This document shows positions 8,055 to 16,690 of a stretch of 20,525 bases of DNA, piece by piece. The stretch spans positions 35,187 through 55,711 of the forward strand of contig MU602777.1 in NCBI GenBank assembly GCA_025201865.1. The letters are read 5' to 3'. Position 1 is the stretch's first letter, and every line of letters begins with the position of its first letter. Origin of the DNA: Ramicandelaber brevisporus. Lineage: Eukaryota; Kickxellomycota; Ramicandelaberales; Ramicandelaberaceae. Position numbers and translations under genes: made by a program. The notes below the pieces were generated by a model. That model ran no database searches and was not told where the DNA came from. It saw only the letters and a list, made by a program, of their open reading frames with translations.

Positions 8055-11000
8055 CTAAGACTGATAAAGTGGAGGGAACTCAACAACTAATCTTCGCTCA
8101 AAATGCTTTGCCCACACTGGCCATCCAATCTTCCGAGTGAGCTCAAGTCTCAACTTTGCCAGCAATCTGGAATACTCGGAGCTGGATGGAACCAATGGCA
8201 TGGCATGCATTGCGCGAGAAATTGTGACAAGAGCAACACCCAGTCGATTGCCGGCTGGATCACGAGCTTGTTCAAACGCAGCTATGGCCAAGACTGCGGA
8301 TGGATCGCTAAACACGGCAAGCGGCATATCGACAATGGTGTACTGCTGCTTGAGTTGATGTTGAGCGACTGGTGATTTAACAAATTGGTGAGCATAGTGC
8401 TGAATGTGCGATTCGATGTCGCAACAGAGTCGAGCCGATGCATTGGATTCGACACCAGCAATCTGCTCGAATAGCACATTCCAGAGCAGATCAATACTTT
8501 GTTGTTGTTGCAGTTGCAGTTGGTAGTGATGTTGATGATGATGATACAATATGGCTGTTTTGGCACGAGCCAGAGCCAAATGTGCAGAATGAATGAGTAC
8601 AGGGCTGATGTTAATTGCGATTGGACTCAGAATTGCTTCGCTGTGCTCAATAATCGATCGACATTGTTCTGATGTAAGCTCCAGCGGCATCAACAGCCTC
8701 TGGTGACAGCCAGGATCGCTGGCTTCTAACAGCGCATGCTGAACAATAGCATCGGTGCTCCATCTAGTTGACATAGTTTCCACCAATGACGGTAATAAAG
8801 GATTCGATGCTGGAGCCTGCTGTTGCTCGCAAAGTAGACGCTGAAGAAGATCCAAGTGGGCACTGCGCTCGGCATTCTCCATTGATTGTCGAATGATATC
8901 TGCAATTGTACTCTGAGATGATGCATCCACAGCTGTGCTCGGTCTTGGACTGTCGGTTGTCTGCTGTTGGAGAACTCTATACGACGTCAATGTCGACACA
9001 ACTGGTGAGCGAGATGGAGTGCTCTGAACTGGCGTGCTCTGTCGGACGGACTGAGGAGAAGCTGCGATGCGTGGAGTAGATGAATGTGCTGGAGAAGAAC
9101 TGTTGAGTAAAACTGGCATCTGCAGTGTGTACTGCGACGTGGCATCAATATCAGTCGCATCAGCAAACAAAGCGCCATGCAAAATGTCGCCCGTTTGCAC
9201 ATCAGTAGGCAGCAGCCTCTTTGGCGGCGATGCCAGATACACGACAGCCCGCTCACCACGCGACAGTGTCAATGGCGTGTAGCTTGACCGAGAAGACGCC
9301 GCTGAGACTGCTGCGACTGCTGCTGGTGATCCAATGGTTGTCTGACCCAGCTCGTTAAACACACCACTGATACTTGATGCCACATGGACTGGAATCTTCT
9401 GTGGCAATCGTCGATCACAAATCAGCGCAAACGGCGAGGATGAATCATGCGGTGAATGCTGTGCAATGTTGTGGAGTGTAATCACATCACGATGCCTCAC
9501 CAGTAACTTGACACTGTATTCGCCACGTTTATCCAGTGAGAACAGGCTCGATCTGGCAGATTGAGTGTGCAAAAGTTGACCGTTACAGTCATAAACATGG
9601 AGCAGTGAGCCGCTATGCCAAGCATCGTACATCATTCCTTCGAGCGCTGGTGCTGTTAAGCGATATGTCGCTGAATAGTCAGACGAATGTTGCAGGCTGT
9701 AGACCAAACACAGCTCGTACAAGAGATGAGACGAAGGCGCTAGATGTGCTGGATGTGCTGAGTGTGCTGAATGTGCTGGTGACGATGGTCGCATCTTGGC
9801 ATCAATCTTTGAGCGACCAACGGCTTGACTGTCGCGAATATCATCAACCACCATGATTGAATGAGATCGTGGCAACAAGGTGCGACGCCAGTGGGACAGA
9901 CTAGCAACTGGCCAGACCGCTTCCTCACGCTTGACACCGGCATACAGATCCAATCTCGTGTACCCAGCCGCTGTGTTCATTGAGACTGCACCGCGTCGAG
10001 AAGGAGACTGGCCGCCAACTACTGCGACTCCACCAAATTCAATCTGTAGTCCAAGCCGACATGACTGCCGACCAGACCACTTTGGTGCCACTGTAATCTC
10101 CAGTGTATGGCCACCGCAGAGGGGAACACGATCGCGGAACACCTGCGAGTCGCTGCGACCGTCGCCATGGCTGCCGTGGAACATTTCTTTTTCCAAGTAA
10201 GTGTGATGGTCAGCGGCAGTGTCATGAGCCACAAGCTGTAGATAGCTGAACACAAACCGAGCGCTGTCTTGAGCAGGCGCATCATTGTAAGCAGTGGTTG
10301 TTACTGTTGCATAGAGAGCGTGCTCAGGTACAGCTACAAACGAGCGGAAGATGGAGCCGGGCTCAAAGTAAATTGGATCGAGATCCAGCCGGGACGAATC
10401 GCCCATCTCCAGCGGGCGACATGCAGTTACAGGAATGCTGAACAATGGACCAAGGTGTTCAGACTCACTGGAGTCATATCCAAGCACGGATGCAAAATGA
10501 GCACTGCCAGCTGCAAGTACAGGGCTATTCACACTGATGTTGAAGTTGCATCCAGCTGCTGTCATGTACACGTGGCGCGGAACAACAGCCCAAGGCTGCG
10601 TGCTGACCAATCTGATGAATCGAACACCACTAGCTGGACCGGGACTTCTCGACATGCCACTGTCACTGCTGGCACTGCTGCTGCCGCCACCGCCGCCATT
10701 GCCGCTCATTGCAGCCTGCGCGCCATTTTGTGCAAGGAATCTGGTGAGAGGTGACGAGCTAACTGACACTGACTGCTCGAGTGTGCGCTGTGGGAATGAT
10801 GTTGGTGTAAGTGAGCTGCTGACGACAGTAGGGCAGCTGCTGGCCAACGTTTCCGTGATCGCACTGCGTGGATTTGCTGCTGCTATTGTGGCTGCTGTGG
10901 CTACTGTGGTTGGCACTGTAACAACTGGAAGAGCGGAAGCAACATGAGACATTGCAGGAAGAGCAGGTATGGCTTGGTCTGCAAGATGCGTTGCAGAATG

Positions 11001-13712
11001 AGCACGACTCTCGCCGCTCAATCGATAGCGAGGGAGAGTCACGATACGAGGTGAGACCATGGGTGTTGACAGAGCCGGCGATGTGGAAGAGGAACGCCGC
11101 CAGGGAATCGGTTTGACTGCAGCAGCAAATTTCAGCTGTGACTCAAACTCGTACAGTTCACGAAGGTAGATGCCACGCGAGCTCTTGCGATCACAAGTCA
11201 CTTTAGTGTCAAAGCTGATATCCAGGATGGGATTGTCGCGGAACTCACACAGATACTCCCACGCTGGCTGAACTTGGAGCAAGCCGCAGGATCCATCGAC
11301 ATCGTCGTTGCTGTTGAGAGGTCGCGAAGTTTGAATAAGAGCGCGTCGAATCCGTGGATAGCTCCAGTGCATTCCAGTTTGCATCATGCCAGACAACAAC
11401 AGCGCAATTGCGCCGGATGCATATGGTGCTGCCATTGATGTTCCAGACAGGTGCCCAAGCTTGCCATCAAAGAATCGAGGCTGACACGACAAGGCACCGC
11501 CTGGTGCATACAAGTTGACTCCCTGACATCCATCGGCGAAGGGACCTCGTGATGAGAATGTGTACGGGCCACTGGAGAGAGTGCTGCCCCCACCAACCAT
11601 GCCATAGCATGCATCAATCTCAGCCTGGCCGAGATACGCACCGACGCCAATGCACGACGATGTGACACCACCCGGTGCGGAAACTGATGACATTCCCGGA
11701 CCATTGTTACCAGCACTCGCAACAAAGATGTGATGACCGTTGCGCATCAGCTCATCAGCCAGCTGGGCAATAAATTCACAACGACCAGGCGTGTTTCGAA
11801 CAGACTCACTGAAACTCATGTTGACAATATGACAGCCAAGTCCGGAAGCAGCGCATCTCTCAACAGCTCTCAGCGCTCGAATGACAGACAGTGACGTTTC
11901 TTCACCGGGAATACGGCAGTCACTAATGTTAATTGATACGAGCTGTGCACCAGGCGCAATTCCATTCAATTCAGGACTATCTGGATGATATGCAGCAGCA
12001 ATGCCAGCTACATGAGTGCCGTGGTCTGAAGACTGGGTGACAATGCTGAGCAATCGACCGTTGTCGTAAATGTTAACAGAAAACACGGGCATTGCTAAAC
12101 CGCCAGCGCTACTATCATCAATATCAGCGACACTGCTGCTTCCAAAGATGTGGCTGAGTTGATCAAGTTCATCGCGAGCTCTGCTAGCATCACTGTCGCT
12201 CAAGTCCATTCCAAGTCCATGTGTTACTGTGGGAGATGATAGGGGACGCCATTGATATTCACGAGAGTAATCAGTCATTAAGGGAACATTTCGCAAGTCG
12301 CCAGTTTCATCCAAATCGATTGCAGCTCGCCAAACTTTGCCATCGTGAAACACTGCACAATCACACACTGGTCCAGATTCTCGGTATTGACTCTCAAAAT
12401 GGTCCAACACTTTGAGACGCGCTCTCAGCTCTTCAATCTCAATTGCAGCATCGCTGCCCGTGGATGCAGTGGCACTGAGTCGTTGTAGCCTGAGCTCAAT
12501 GTCGTGCTTGATTGCGGTTGTTCGCTGGCTCTGTGTATTCATGTATGCGGGCAACAGCTTGTCCTGGAAGAATCGATGCGGTGCAAATGCTTTCAACCAA
12601 GTAACACCAACGTGATAAACTCCAGTGGGATTTACCCAGTCTCGCCCAAGAATCAGTGTGCGGCCAGACAATCCATCAAGCACCAACATCTCTTCCTCTT
12701 TGCTGCCATCATCACCATTGTCTTCTTGCTCTTCTTCATTGCTAGCCAATTTGCACAGTCGGGCTACTCTCACTGTGCTTGTATTGACATCTCCGGTTCC
12801 AGTGCAATCTACAATGTCTACAACTTTTGGCAACCCAGTTGTTGTTGTCCGCAAGCCCTCAACAGATGGATCAACGCCGCTGTCAATAATCGCAATGACC
12901 ACTCCTCTTCCATCGAATGTCTGTGGATTCTGGCTTCGAAACACATCGACTCCAGCATCAGTCGTTGATTTGAGACCGTGGTATGGAAAGGAATCGTCAC
13001 CATCATCGTGAGTACTGGCGCGAACTGAACTTAAGGCTGGAGACGGCTCAGTGGGCAATTCGCCACCACTGCTACCACTACCTCCACCTCCGCCACTGGT
13101 ATTGCTCTCCACAATGTTGATATTAGGCATTTCTGGGGGAAATGGCATGCCTGCACGTCTATACTGCTGTTGCTGTTGCTGTTGTGATTGTGATTGTTGT
13201 TGTGATTGTTGTTGTGATTGTGAAGAAGATGGTGAACGCTGATGATATCGACTGGATCGTCCGAGACTTGATGCAAACAATGGCGACATTGACCTGTCAC
13301 GCGGTCGAGCGGTGCTCATGTTCACTGTTGATGACATCTGCCACGATAACCTCTGTGCGTCAGTAGAGTGTTGTTGCTGTGGCTGTAGCTGTTGCTGCTG
13401 TTGCTGTTGTTGCTGTTGCTGGTGAGGTGATGTTGAAAGCGACGAGATGGTCGCGAAAGTCAGCGTTGAAGTTGCTGTCGGAGATTGCTGCCAGTCAGAG
13501 TGAGGAACAGTGGAGGTTTGCAAATTGATACTCACTCCTGCCCCTGCTGTAGTGGAGGCGGTTGCGGCTCTGTGGTGAGTGACAGTGGCTGCCGACCTAC
13601 TTTCAGGAACGAAATGGCGCAAAGTGGCTCCTGGAGACAGATGAGTTTCCACTGTTGGTGTTGTTGTTGGTGTTGCTGGTGGTGGTGGCTGTGTTGGTGG
13701 TGGTACTGACAT
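8055..13712 (-). CDS. TPP2: Tripeptidyl-peptidase II, subtilisin-family serine peptidase, with long Q/S-rich N-terminus
   Basis: Tripeptidyl-peptidase II is a giant cytosolic exopeptidase that removes tripeptides from N-termini downstream of the proteasome. The first ATG in frame is at 13712 (1885 aa); further upstream the frame is only a GT repeat without ATG. Catalytic residues, numbered from that Met: Asp277 in AIIDSGVDP, His564 in SSDHGTHVAG, oxyanion Asn669 in VASAGNNGPG, and Ser759 in GTSMAAPYASG. A family-typical insert separates Asp and His. After the protease domain come TPP2-type blocks: RGIYLRE, the ACNFNISV-like strand region, YFEPGSIFRSFVAVPEHA, and GEYSVKLLVRHRD. The usual length is about 1250-1350 aa. 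The excess is a ~240-residue N-terminal Pro/Thr/Ser/Gln-rich extension with Gln tracts (~98-108, ~165-183) and Ser/Thr/Ala-rich inserts in the C-terminal half (~880-1030, ~1360-1500). The ORF is intronless and intact. Confidence 0.96.
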   Translation of the reverse strand: MSVPPPTQPPPPATPTTTPTVETHLSPGATLRHFVPESRSAATVTHHRAATASTTAGAGVSINLQTSTVPHSDWQQSPTATSTLTFATISSLSTSPHQQQQQQQQQQQLQPQQQHSTDAQRLSWQMSSTVNMSTARPRDRSMSPLFASSLGRSSRYHQRSPSSSQSQQQSQQQSQSQQQQQQQYRRAGMPFPPEMPNINIVESNTSGGGGGSGSSGGELPTEPSPALSSVRASTHDDGDDSFPYHGLKSTTDAGVDVFRSQNPQTFDGRGVVIAIIDSGVDPSVEGLRTTTTGLPKVVDIVDCTGTGDVNTSTVRVARLCKLASNEEEQEDNGDDGSKEEEMLVLDGLSGRTLILGRDWVNPTGVYHVGVTWLKAFAPHRFFQDKLLPAYMNTQSQRTTAIKHDIELRLQRLSATASTGSDAAIEIEELRARLKVLDHFESQYRESGPVCDCAVFHDGKVWRAAIDLDETGDLRNVPLMTDYSREYQWRPLSSPTVTHGLGMDLSDSDASRARDELDQLSHIFGSSSVADIDDSSAGGLAMPVFSVNIYDNGRLLSIVTQSSDHGTHVAGIAAAYHPDSPELNGIAPGAQLVSINISDCRIPGEETSLSVIRALRAVERCAASGLGCHIVNMSFSESVRNTPGRCEFIAQLADELMRNGHHIFVASAGNNGPGMSSVSAPGGVTSSCIGVGAYLGQAEIDACYGMVGGGSTLSSGPYTFSSRGPFADGCQGVNLYAPGGALSCQPRFFDGKLGHLSGTSMAAPYASGAIALLLSGMMQTGMHWSYPRIRRALIQTSRPLNSNDDVDGSCGLLQVQPAWEYLCEFRDNPILDISFDTKVTCDRKSSRGIYLRELYEFESQLKFAAAVKPIPWRRSSSTSPALSTPMVSPRIVTLPRYRLSGESRAHSATHLADQAIPALPAMSHVASALPVVTVPTTVATAATIAAANPRSAITETLASSCPTVVSSSLTPTSFPQRTLEQSVSVSSSPLTRFLAQNGAQAAMSGNGGGGGSSSASSDSGMSRSPGPASGVRFIRLVSTQPWAVVPRHVYMTAAGCNFNISVNSPVLAAGSAHFASVLGYDSSESEHLGPLFSIPVTACRPLEMGDSSRLDLDPIYFEPGSIFRSFVAVPEHALYATVTTTAYNDAPAQDSARFVFSYLQLVAHDTAADHHTYLEKEMFHGSHGDGRSDSQVFRDRVPLCGGHTLEITVAPKWSGRQSCRLGLQIEFGGVAVVGGQSPSRRGAVSMNTAAGYTRLDLYAGVKREEAVWPVASLSHWRRTLLPRSHSIMVVDDIRDSQAVGRSKIDAKMRPSSPAHSAHSAHPAHLAPSSHLLYELCLVYSLQHSSDYSATYRLTAPALEGMMYDAWHSGSLLHVYDCNGQLLHTQSARSSLFSLDKRGEYSVKLLVRHRDVITLHNIAQHSPHDSSSPFALICDRRLPQKIPVHVASSISGVFNELGQTTIGSPAAVAAVSAASSRSSYTPLTLSRGERAVVYLASPPKRLLPTDVQTGDILHGALFADATDIDATSQYTLQMPVLLNSSSPAHSSTPRIAASPQSVRQSTPVQSTPSRSPVVSTLTSYRVLQQQTTDSPRPSTAVDASSQSTIADIIRQSMENAERSAHLDLLQRLLCEQQQAPASNPLLPSLVETMSTRWSTDAIVQHALLEASDPGCHQRLLMPLELTSEQCRSIIEHSEAILSPIAINISPVLIHSAHLALARAKTAILYHHHQHHYQLQLQQQQSIDLLWNVLFEQIAGVESNASARLCCDIESHIQHYAHQFVKSPVAQHQLKQQYTIVDMPLAVFSDPSAVLAIAAFEQARDPAGNRLGVALVTISRAMHAMPLVPSSSEYSRLLAKLRLELTRKIGWPVWAKHFERRLVVEFPPLYQS
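13389..13421 (-). repeat. Polyglutamine-encoding CAG/CAA tract in the peptidase N-terminus
   Basis: On the minus strand the tract reads eleven consecutive Gln codons of mixed CAA/CAG type. Another Gln-rich stretch lies at about 13160-13220. Confidence 0.85.
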
Positions 13713-15655
13713 CAAAAGTAGAAGCAAAAATAAAACACACACACACACACACACACAAACAGAGTTACAAACAAAAAAATAGTGAAAGCTGGGGAAAGAG
13801 CACGCGTGTTTGATATGAAAGTGATGACTGTTGGCGTGGAAAGAGTTCGATCAGATCGTGCAAACAATAAAAAAAAACACCTCACACACGAGGCTTTTAT
13901 GAATGACCAGCTTTGATATAAAGAAGAAGAAAAAGAAACAATTGATCGGTTACGATTGTTTGGCTTGATGTGAACGTCTTAAAGATGGTTGATACAGGGT
14001 GGCGTCAAGCAAGTTAGAAGGCCAAAAGAGAGAAGAGAAGAGAATAAGCGATGCAAACCAAAACGAAACAAAACGAAACAAAACGAAATGCGATGAGATG
14101 AGATGAAATTGAAAACGAAGTACCAAGTCGACCTACCGCGTGCTGTGTATTGTAGTTGAATTGACAAACAAGCCCAAATGTCTCTGTGATGGCTGGTTTG
14201 TTTCTTTTTATCTGTTAATGGCAGGTCACCTAGTAAAACTACAAACCTTAACCGGACTGCAGAGAAGGCGTGTACAAGGTGGACGATGCGAGTGAGGAAT
14301 GAAGTGCACAAACACTGCAAAACGTGCCTGTATATAACGAACTGCGGCTGATGATATTTGTCGCCACTATTTGGAACTAGAACGAAGGAAAAAAAAACTG
14401 ATAAAGGAGGAGTATGGAGGGGAGTGATATTGGAAATAGTAGCTGGTCAATATTCCAAAAGTGGATGAGGATTCCAGAAACAGAAACAGAAGGAGTAGCA
14501 AGGAACGAGGGTAGAGTAGGGTAGGATAAGGCAGGAGACAATAGAAGAGAAGGGAGGTGCGACGATCAATGCAATGATATAATGGAAAAAAAGAAAAAGA
14601 AAAAGAAAATAGGAATGAGGATAGGATCTGCAGGCCAGACAATAGCCGCTCGGTCGCAATTCGGTCCCACCGACTGACAGCAAAAAAACAAAAGAAACAA
14701 AAACAAGGACAAAAAGGAGTGAAGTGGGATTTCCGGAAATCGGTCACGCTGGTGGAATGCCACTGGATGGGCGTAGGCAGGAACTCGTGAGCAAAAAAAA
14801 AGCGTGAGCGTGAAAAGGAGTGAAGTGGGATTTCCGGAAATCGGTCACGCTGGTGGAATGCCACTGGATGGGCGTAGGCAGGAACTCGTGAGCAAAAAAA
14901 AAGCGTGAGCGTGTCTACCGAGCCGAGGCAGGGAACAGACAAAGATAGAGAGAAAGAAAGGTATTGAATACGCGTGTGTGTGTGTGTGTGCGTGTTTTAG
15001 GGCAAATGGCAAGTGTATGTGCGAGTGTACTTGCGAGTGTTGTCAGTATTAGGATGACGATCATTCAACCCTTTTATTTTTCCCTCAAACCAGACACGGC
15101 CAGTTCTCTCTTTTCCATTCTGTTCGTCTCTGTTTTCACCTCCCAGTGATACGGAACGAATGTCACTCTGCGTGTTTTATTAATCAGTCAAGTTTTTGGG
15201 AGAAAGAGCTGCAAGTGGGAGGCACGCTACGCATCGATGCGGTTGGATACAATGGTAAACGGAAGAAGATAAAAAGAGAGAAGGGGAGAAGAGAGCGAGA
15301 GAGAGCGAGAGAGAAAGAGAGAGAAGAGAGACGAAAGAGTGAGCGGCAGACTGGTACAATCAATGACGATGCATCCGCAGACTGGCGCTTAATATAAGGT
15401 TAGCCCGCACAATACATGCAGTTAATACATTGAATGCCAACTCTGCATCTATTAAAGCAACTGTTTTAATAACGGACTTTATTTAAAACAGAAAAAGGTC
15501 GCAGTATGATTCGTTGCTATTTTCATTAATAAAGTGACGTGGTTAGCTGCATCGAAGGAGAGAGGTGCCGACATCTACGAATATGAGATCTGGGGCTGTA
15601 TTTACTTGGCAGTTATCGGACCCCGATACCCGCGCCATTCGTGTCCCACAGTGCA
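13713..15655. other. Long divergent intergenic region, purine-rich on the plus strand
   Basis: The region separates the peptidase start from the secreted-protein promoter. It holds an AC microsatellite (13736-13757), three copies of a 10-bp unit AAACGAAACA-like (14061-14090), a GT tract (about 14972-14991) and a GA-rich tract (15265-15340). On the minus strand it reads as pyrimidine-rich leader-like sequence. Open frames of 113 and 191 codons on the minus strand translate to simple sequence, and the longer one includes a duplication, so I do not call genes. A 9-bp inverted repeat (CTGTTTTAA, 15461-15469, with 15483-15491) has a 13-nt loop and no assigned role. Confidence 0.5.
14712..14913. 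repeat. Perfect 101-bp tandem duplication
   Basis: Unit 1 (14712-14812) and unit 2 (14813-14913) are identical by eye, including a run of nine A. Each unit holds a perfect 14-bp palindrome GATTTCCGGAAATC (14728-14741 and 14829-14842) and the word CTCGTGAGCA (14784-14793 and 14885-14894). Confidence 0.95.
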
Positions 15656-15662
15656 TATAAAT
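15656..15662 (+). promoter_or_regulatory. TATA box of the secreted-protein gene
   Basis: TATAAAT lies 153 nt before the ATG at 15809. A strongly CT-rich leader ending in an ACACAC stretch separates them. The same heptamer occurs upstream of the 19518 gene. Confidence 0.6.
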
Positions 15663-15808
15663 GGCCGTCCATTCATGGCATAGTCCGCCTTCTGCTCTTC
15701 TCTATCTCTCATTCTTCGTTCCCTTCTTCCACCAGCTACGTCTTTCGTTTTGTCTCTCCCCCTCTCGCTCACCCATTGCCTTCTCTTTACACACGTAAAC
15801 TGTTCCAA

Positions 15809-16165
15809 ATGAAGTTACACTTTGCAGCTCTCGCTACTGCCGCTGTGCTGGCCACTTCCGGCTCCCTAACCACTGCTGCTCGCTTCACCATGTACAGTGG
15901 CAAGAGCATGACAGGCGACGCTCGCACCTACGACTACTCTCTCAAGTCTGGCTACTGCACCTGTGTCAACGTCCCTGATTTTGGCAAGCGCGCACTCTCG
16001 GCTCACTGGGACATCGAGAACGAAGGTGCGATTGCATTCAACACTGAGCCAGACTGTAAGGGTACTAGCCAGACGTGGTCGCTGAGAACTCGGCGTCCGC
16101 CAATCGACTTTACTCAAGACAAGCTGCAAGGTGCCATTTCGTCCGCCCGTGTTTGCTACACTTAA
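15809..16165 (+). CDS. Small secreted protein with four cysteines, crystallin-like pattern
   Basis: The 118-aa product starts with a classical signal peptide: MKLHFAALATAAVLATSGSL, cleavage likely near residues 23-24 in TTAARF. The mature part has four Cys (50, 52, 83, 116), enough for two disulfides. The mature chain has a YSGKSMTGDARTY element, a GYCTCVNVPD turn, an SAHW...GAIAFNTEPDCKG strand pair, and a terminal ISSARVC. This alternating aromatic/Gly pattern ending in ISS-x-x-VC recalls beta/gamma-crystallin-like small secreted proteins of fungi; that resemblance is from memory and not proven. The frame is open upstream to 15641, but the TATA box at 15656 and the CT-rich leader fix the start at 15809. 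An AATAAA signal follows. An extracellular role is inferred from the signal peptide alone. Confidence 0.85.
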   Translation: MKLHFAALATAAVLATSGSLTTAARFTMYSGKSMTGDARTYDYSLKSGYCTCVNVPDFGKRALSAHWDIENEGAIAFNTEPDCKGTSQTWSLRTRRPPIDFTQDKLQGAISSARVCYT

Positions 16166-16249
16166 AACAGATTACCTCTAATGTGTCTTTTTGAACTTGT
16201 TTAAAAAGGAATAGCAACTCATTTAATCACAATCAAGCTGTGCACAAAG

Positions 16250-16255
16250 AATAAA
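16250..16255 (+). terminator. AATAAA polyadenylation signal of the secreted-protein gene
   Basis: The hexamer lies 85 nt after the TAA at 16163-16165, giving a short 3' UTR. Confidence 0.6.
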
Positions 16256-16309
16256 CCTTCGATTGCTTCGGATATCATCGTGATTGGTAATGAAAAGTAA
16301 AAAAAAGAC

Positions 16310-16515
16310 TGCTCGCGAGATGGAACTCAAAGTTATCAAAACCGATTGCTCACGAGAAGCGATTCAATATAAGTCAAATGCTCGCGATTAACTCTATTTA
16401 TAACTCTTGAAATGCTCTCGAGATGTAATTCAAAAAATCATTAAAATTGCTAACGAGATGAATTCAATATGCTCTTGAGCCAGTCTATTTATAACAACCT
16501 AAAGTGCTCACGCGC
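16310..16515 (+). repeat. Seven-copy degenerate promoter motif array, consensus TGCTCnCGAGA
   Basis: Copies start at 16310, 16347, 16379, 16413, 16448, 16470 and 16505, spaced 37, 32, 34, 35, 22 and 35 bp. They read TGCTCGCGAGA, TGCTCACGAGA, TGCTCGCGATT, TGCTCTCGAGA, TGCTAACGAGA, TGCTCTTGAGC and TGCTCACGCGC. Several are followed by an ATTCAA-like tail. Between some copies TCTATTTATAAC recurs (about 16393 and 16484), and a related TTTTATAAC is the probable TATA box at 16557. The array sits immediately upstream of the 803-aa membrane-protein gene. It could be an array of factor-binding sites or a decayed tandem duplication. Confidence 0.7.
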
Positions 16516-16556
16516 AAATAACAGCAGCGCATGTGCACTGATATTTGCATTTATTT

Positions 16557-16562
16557 TATAAC
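16557..16562 (+). promoter_or_regulatory. TATA-like element of the membrane-protein gene
   Basis: TATAAC, within TTTTATAACTCG, lies 134 nt before the ATG at 16691. The leader between is AC/CT-rich and has no ATG downstream of the expected transcription start. Confidence 0.45.
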
Positions 16563-16690
16563 TCGAAGTATGACTTGCTCATTTACGAACAGGGTTGTTC
16601 ACCTCACACACAGTTTCAGAACAACAAACGAATCCACTAACGCTTTCAAGCTCATCACAGATTATTGTTTCTTTGTTTCATCATATTTCT

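Noticed and set aside
13979-14320. 113-codon minus-strand open frame
   Set aside because: It lacks an ATG at its 5' end and its second half is low-complexity from GA/AC-rich DNA.
14367-14942. 191-codon open frame on the minus strand
   Set aside because: Translation is Phe/Ser/Leu/Tyr-rich simple sequence and part of it is the 101-bp duplication read in two frames. No conserved features.
15461-15491. CTGTTTTAA inverted repeat as a terminator hairpin
   Set aside because: A 9-bp AT-rich stem in AT-rich intergenic DNA is expected by chance, and no gene ends beside it.
16310-16515. Possible CRISPR-like array
   Set aside because: Repeat units are short (11 bp), degenerate and unevenly spaced in a eukaryotic promoter. 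There are no cas genes.
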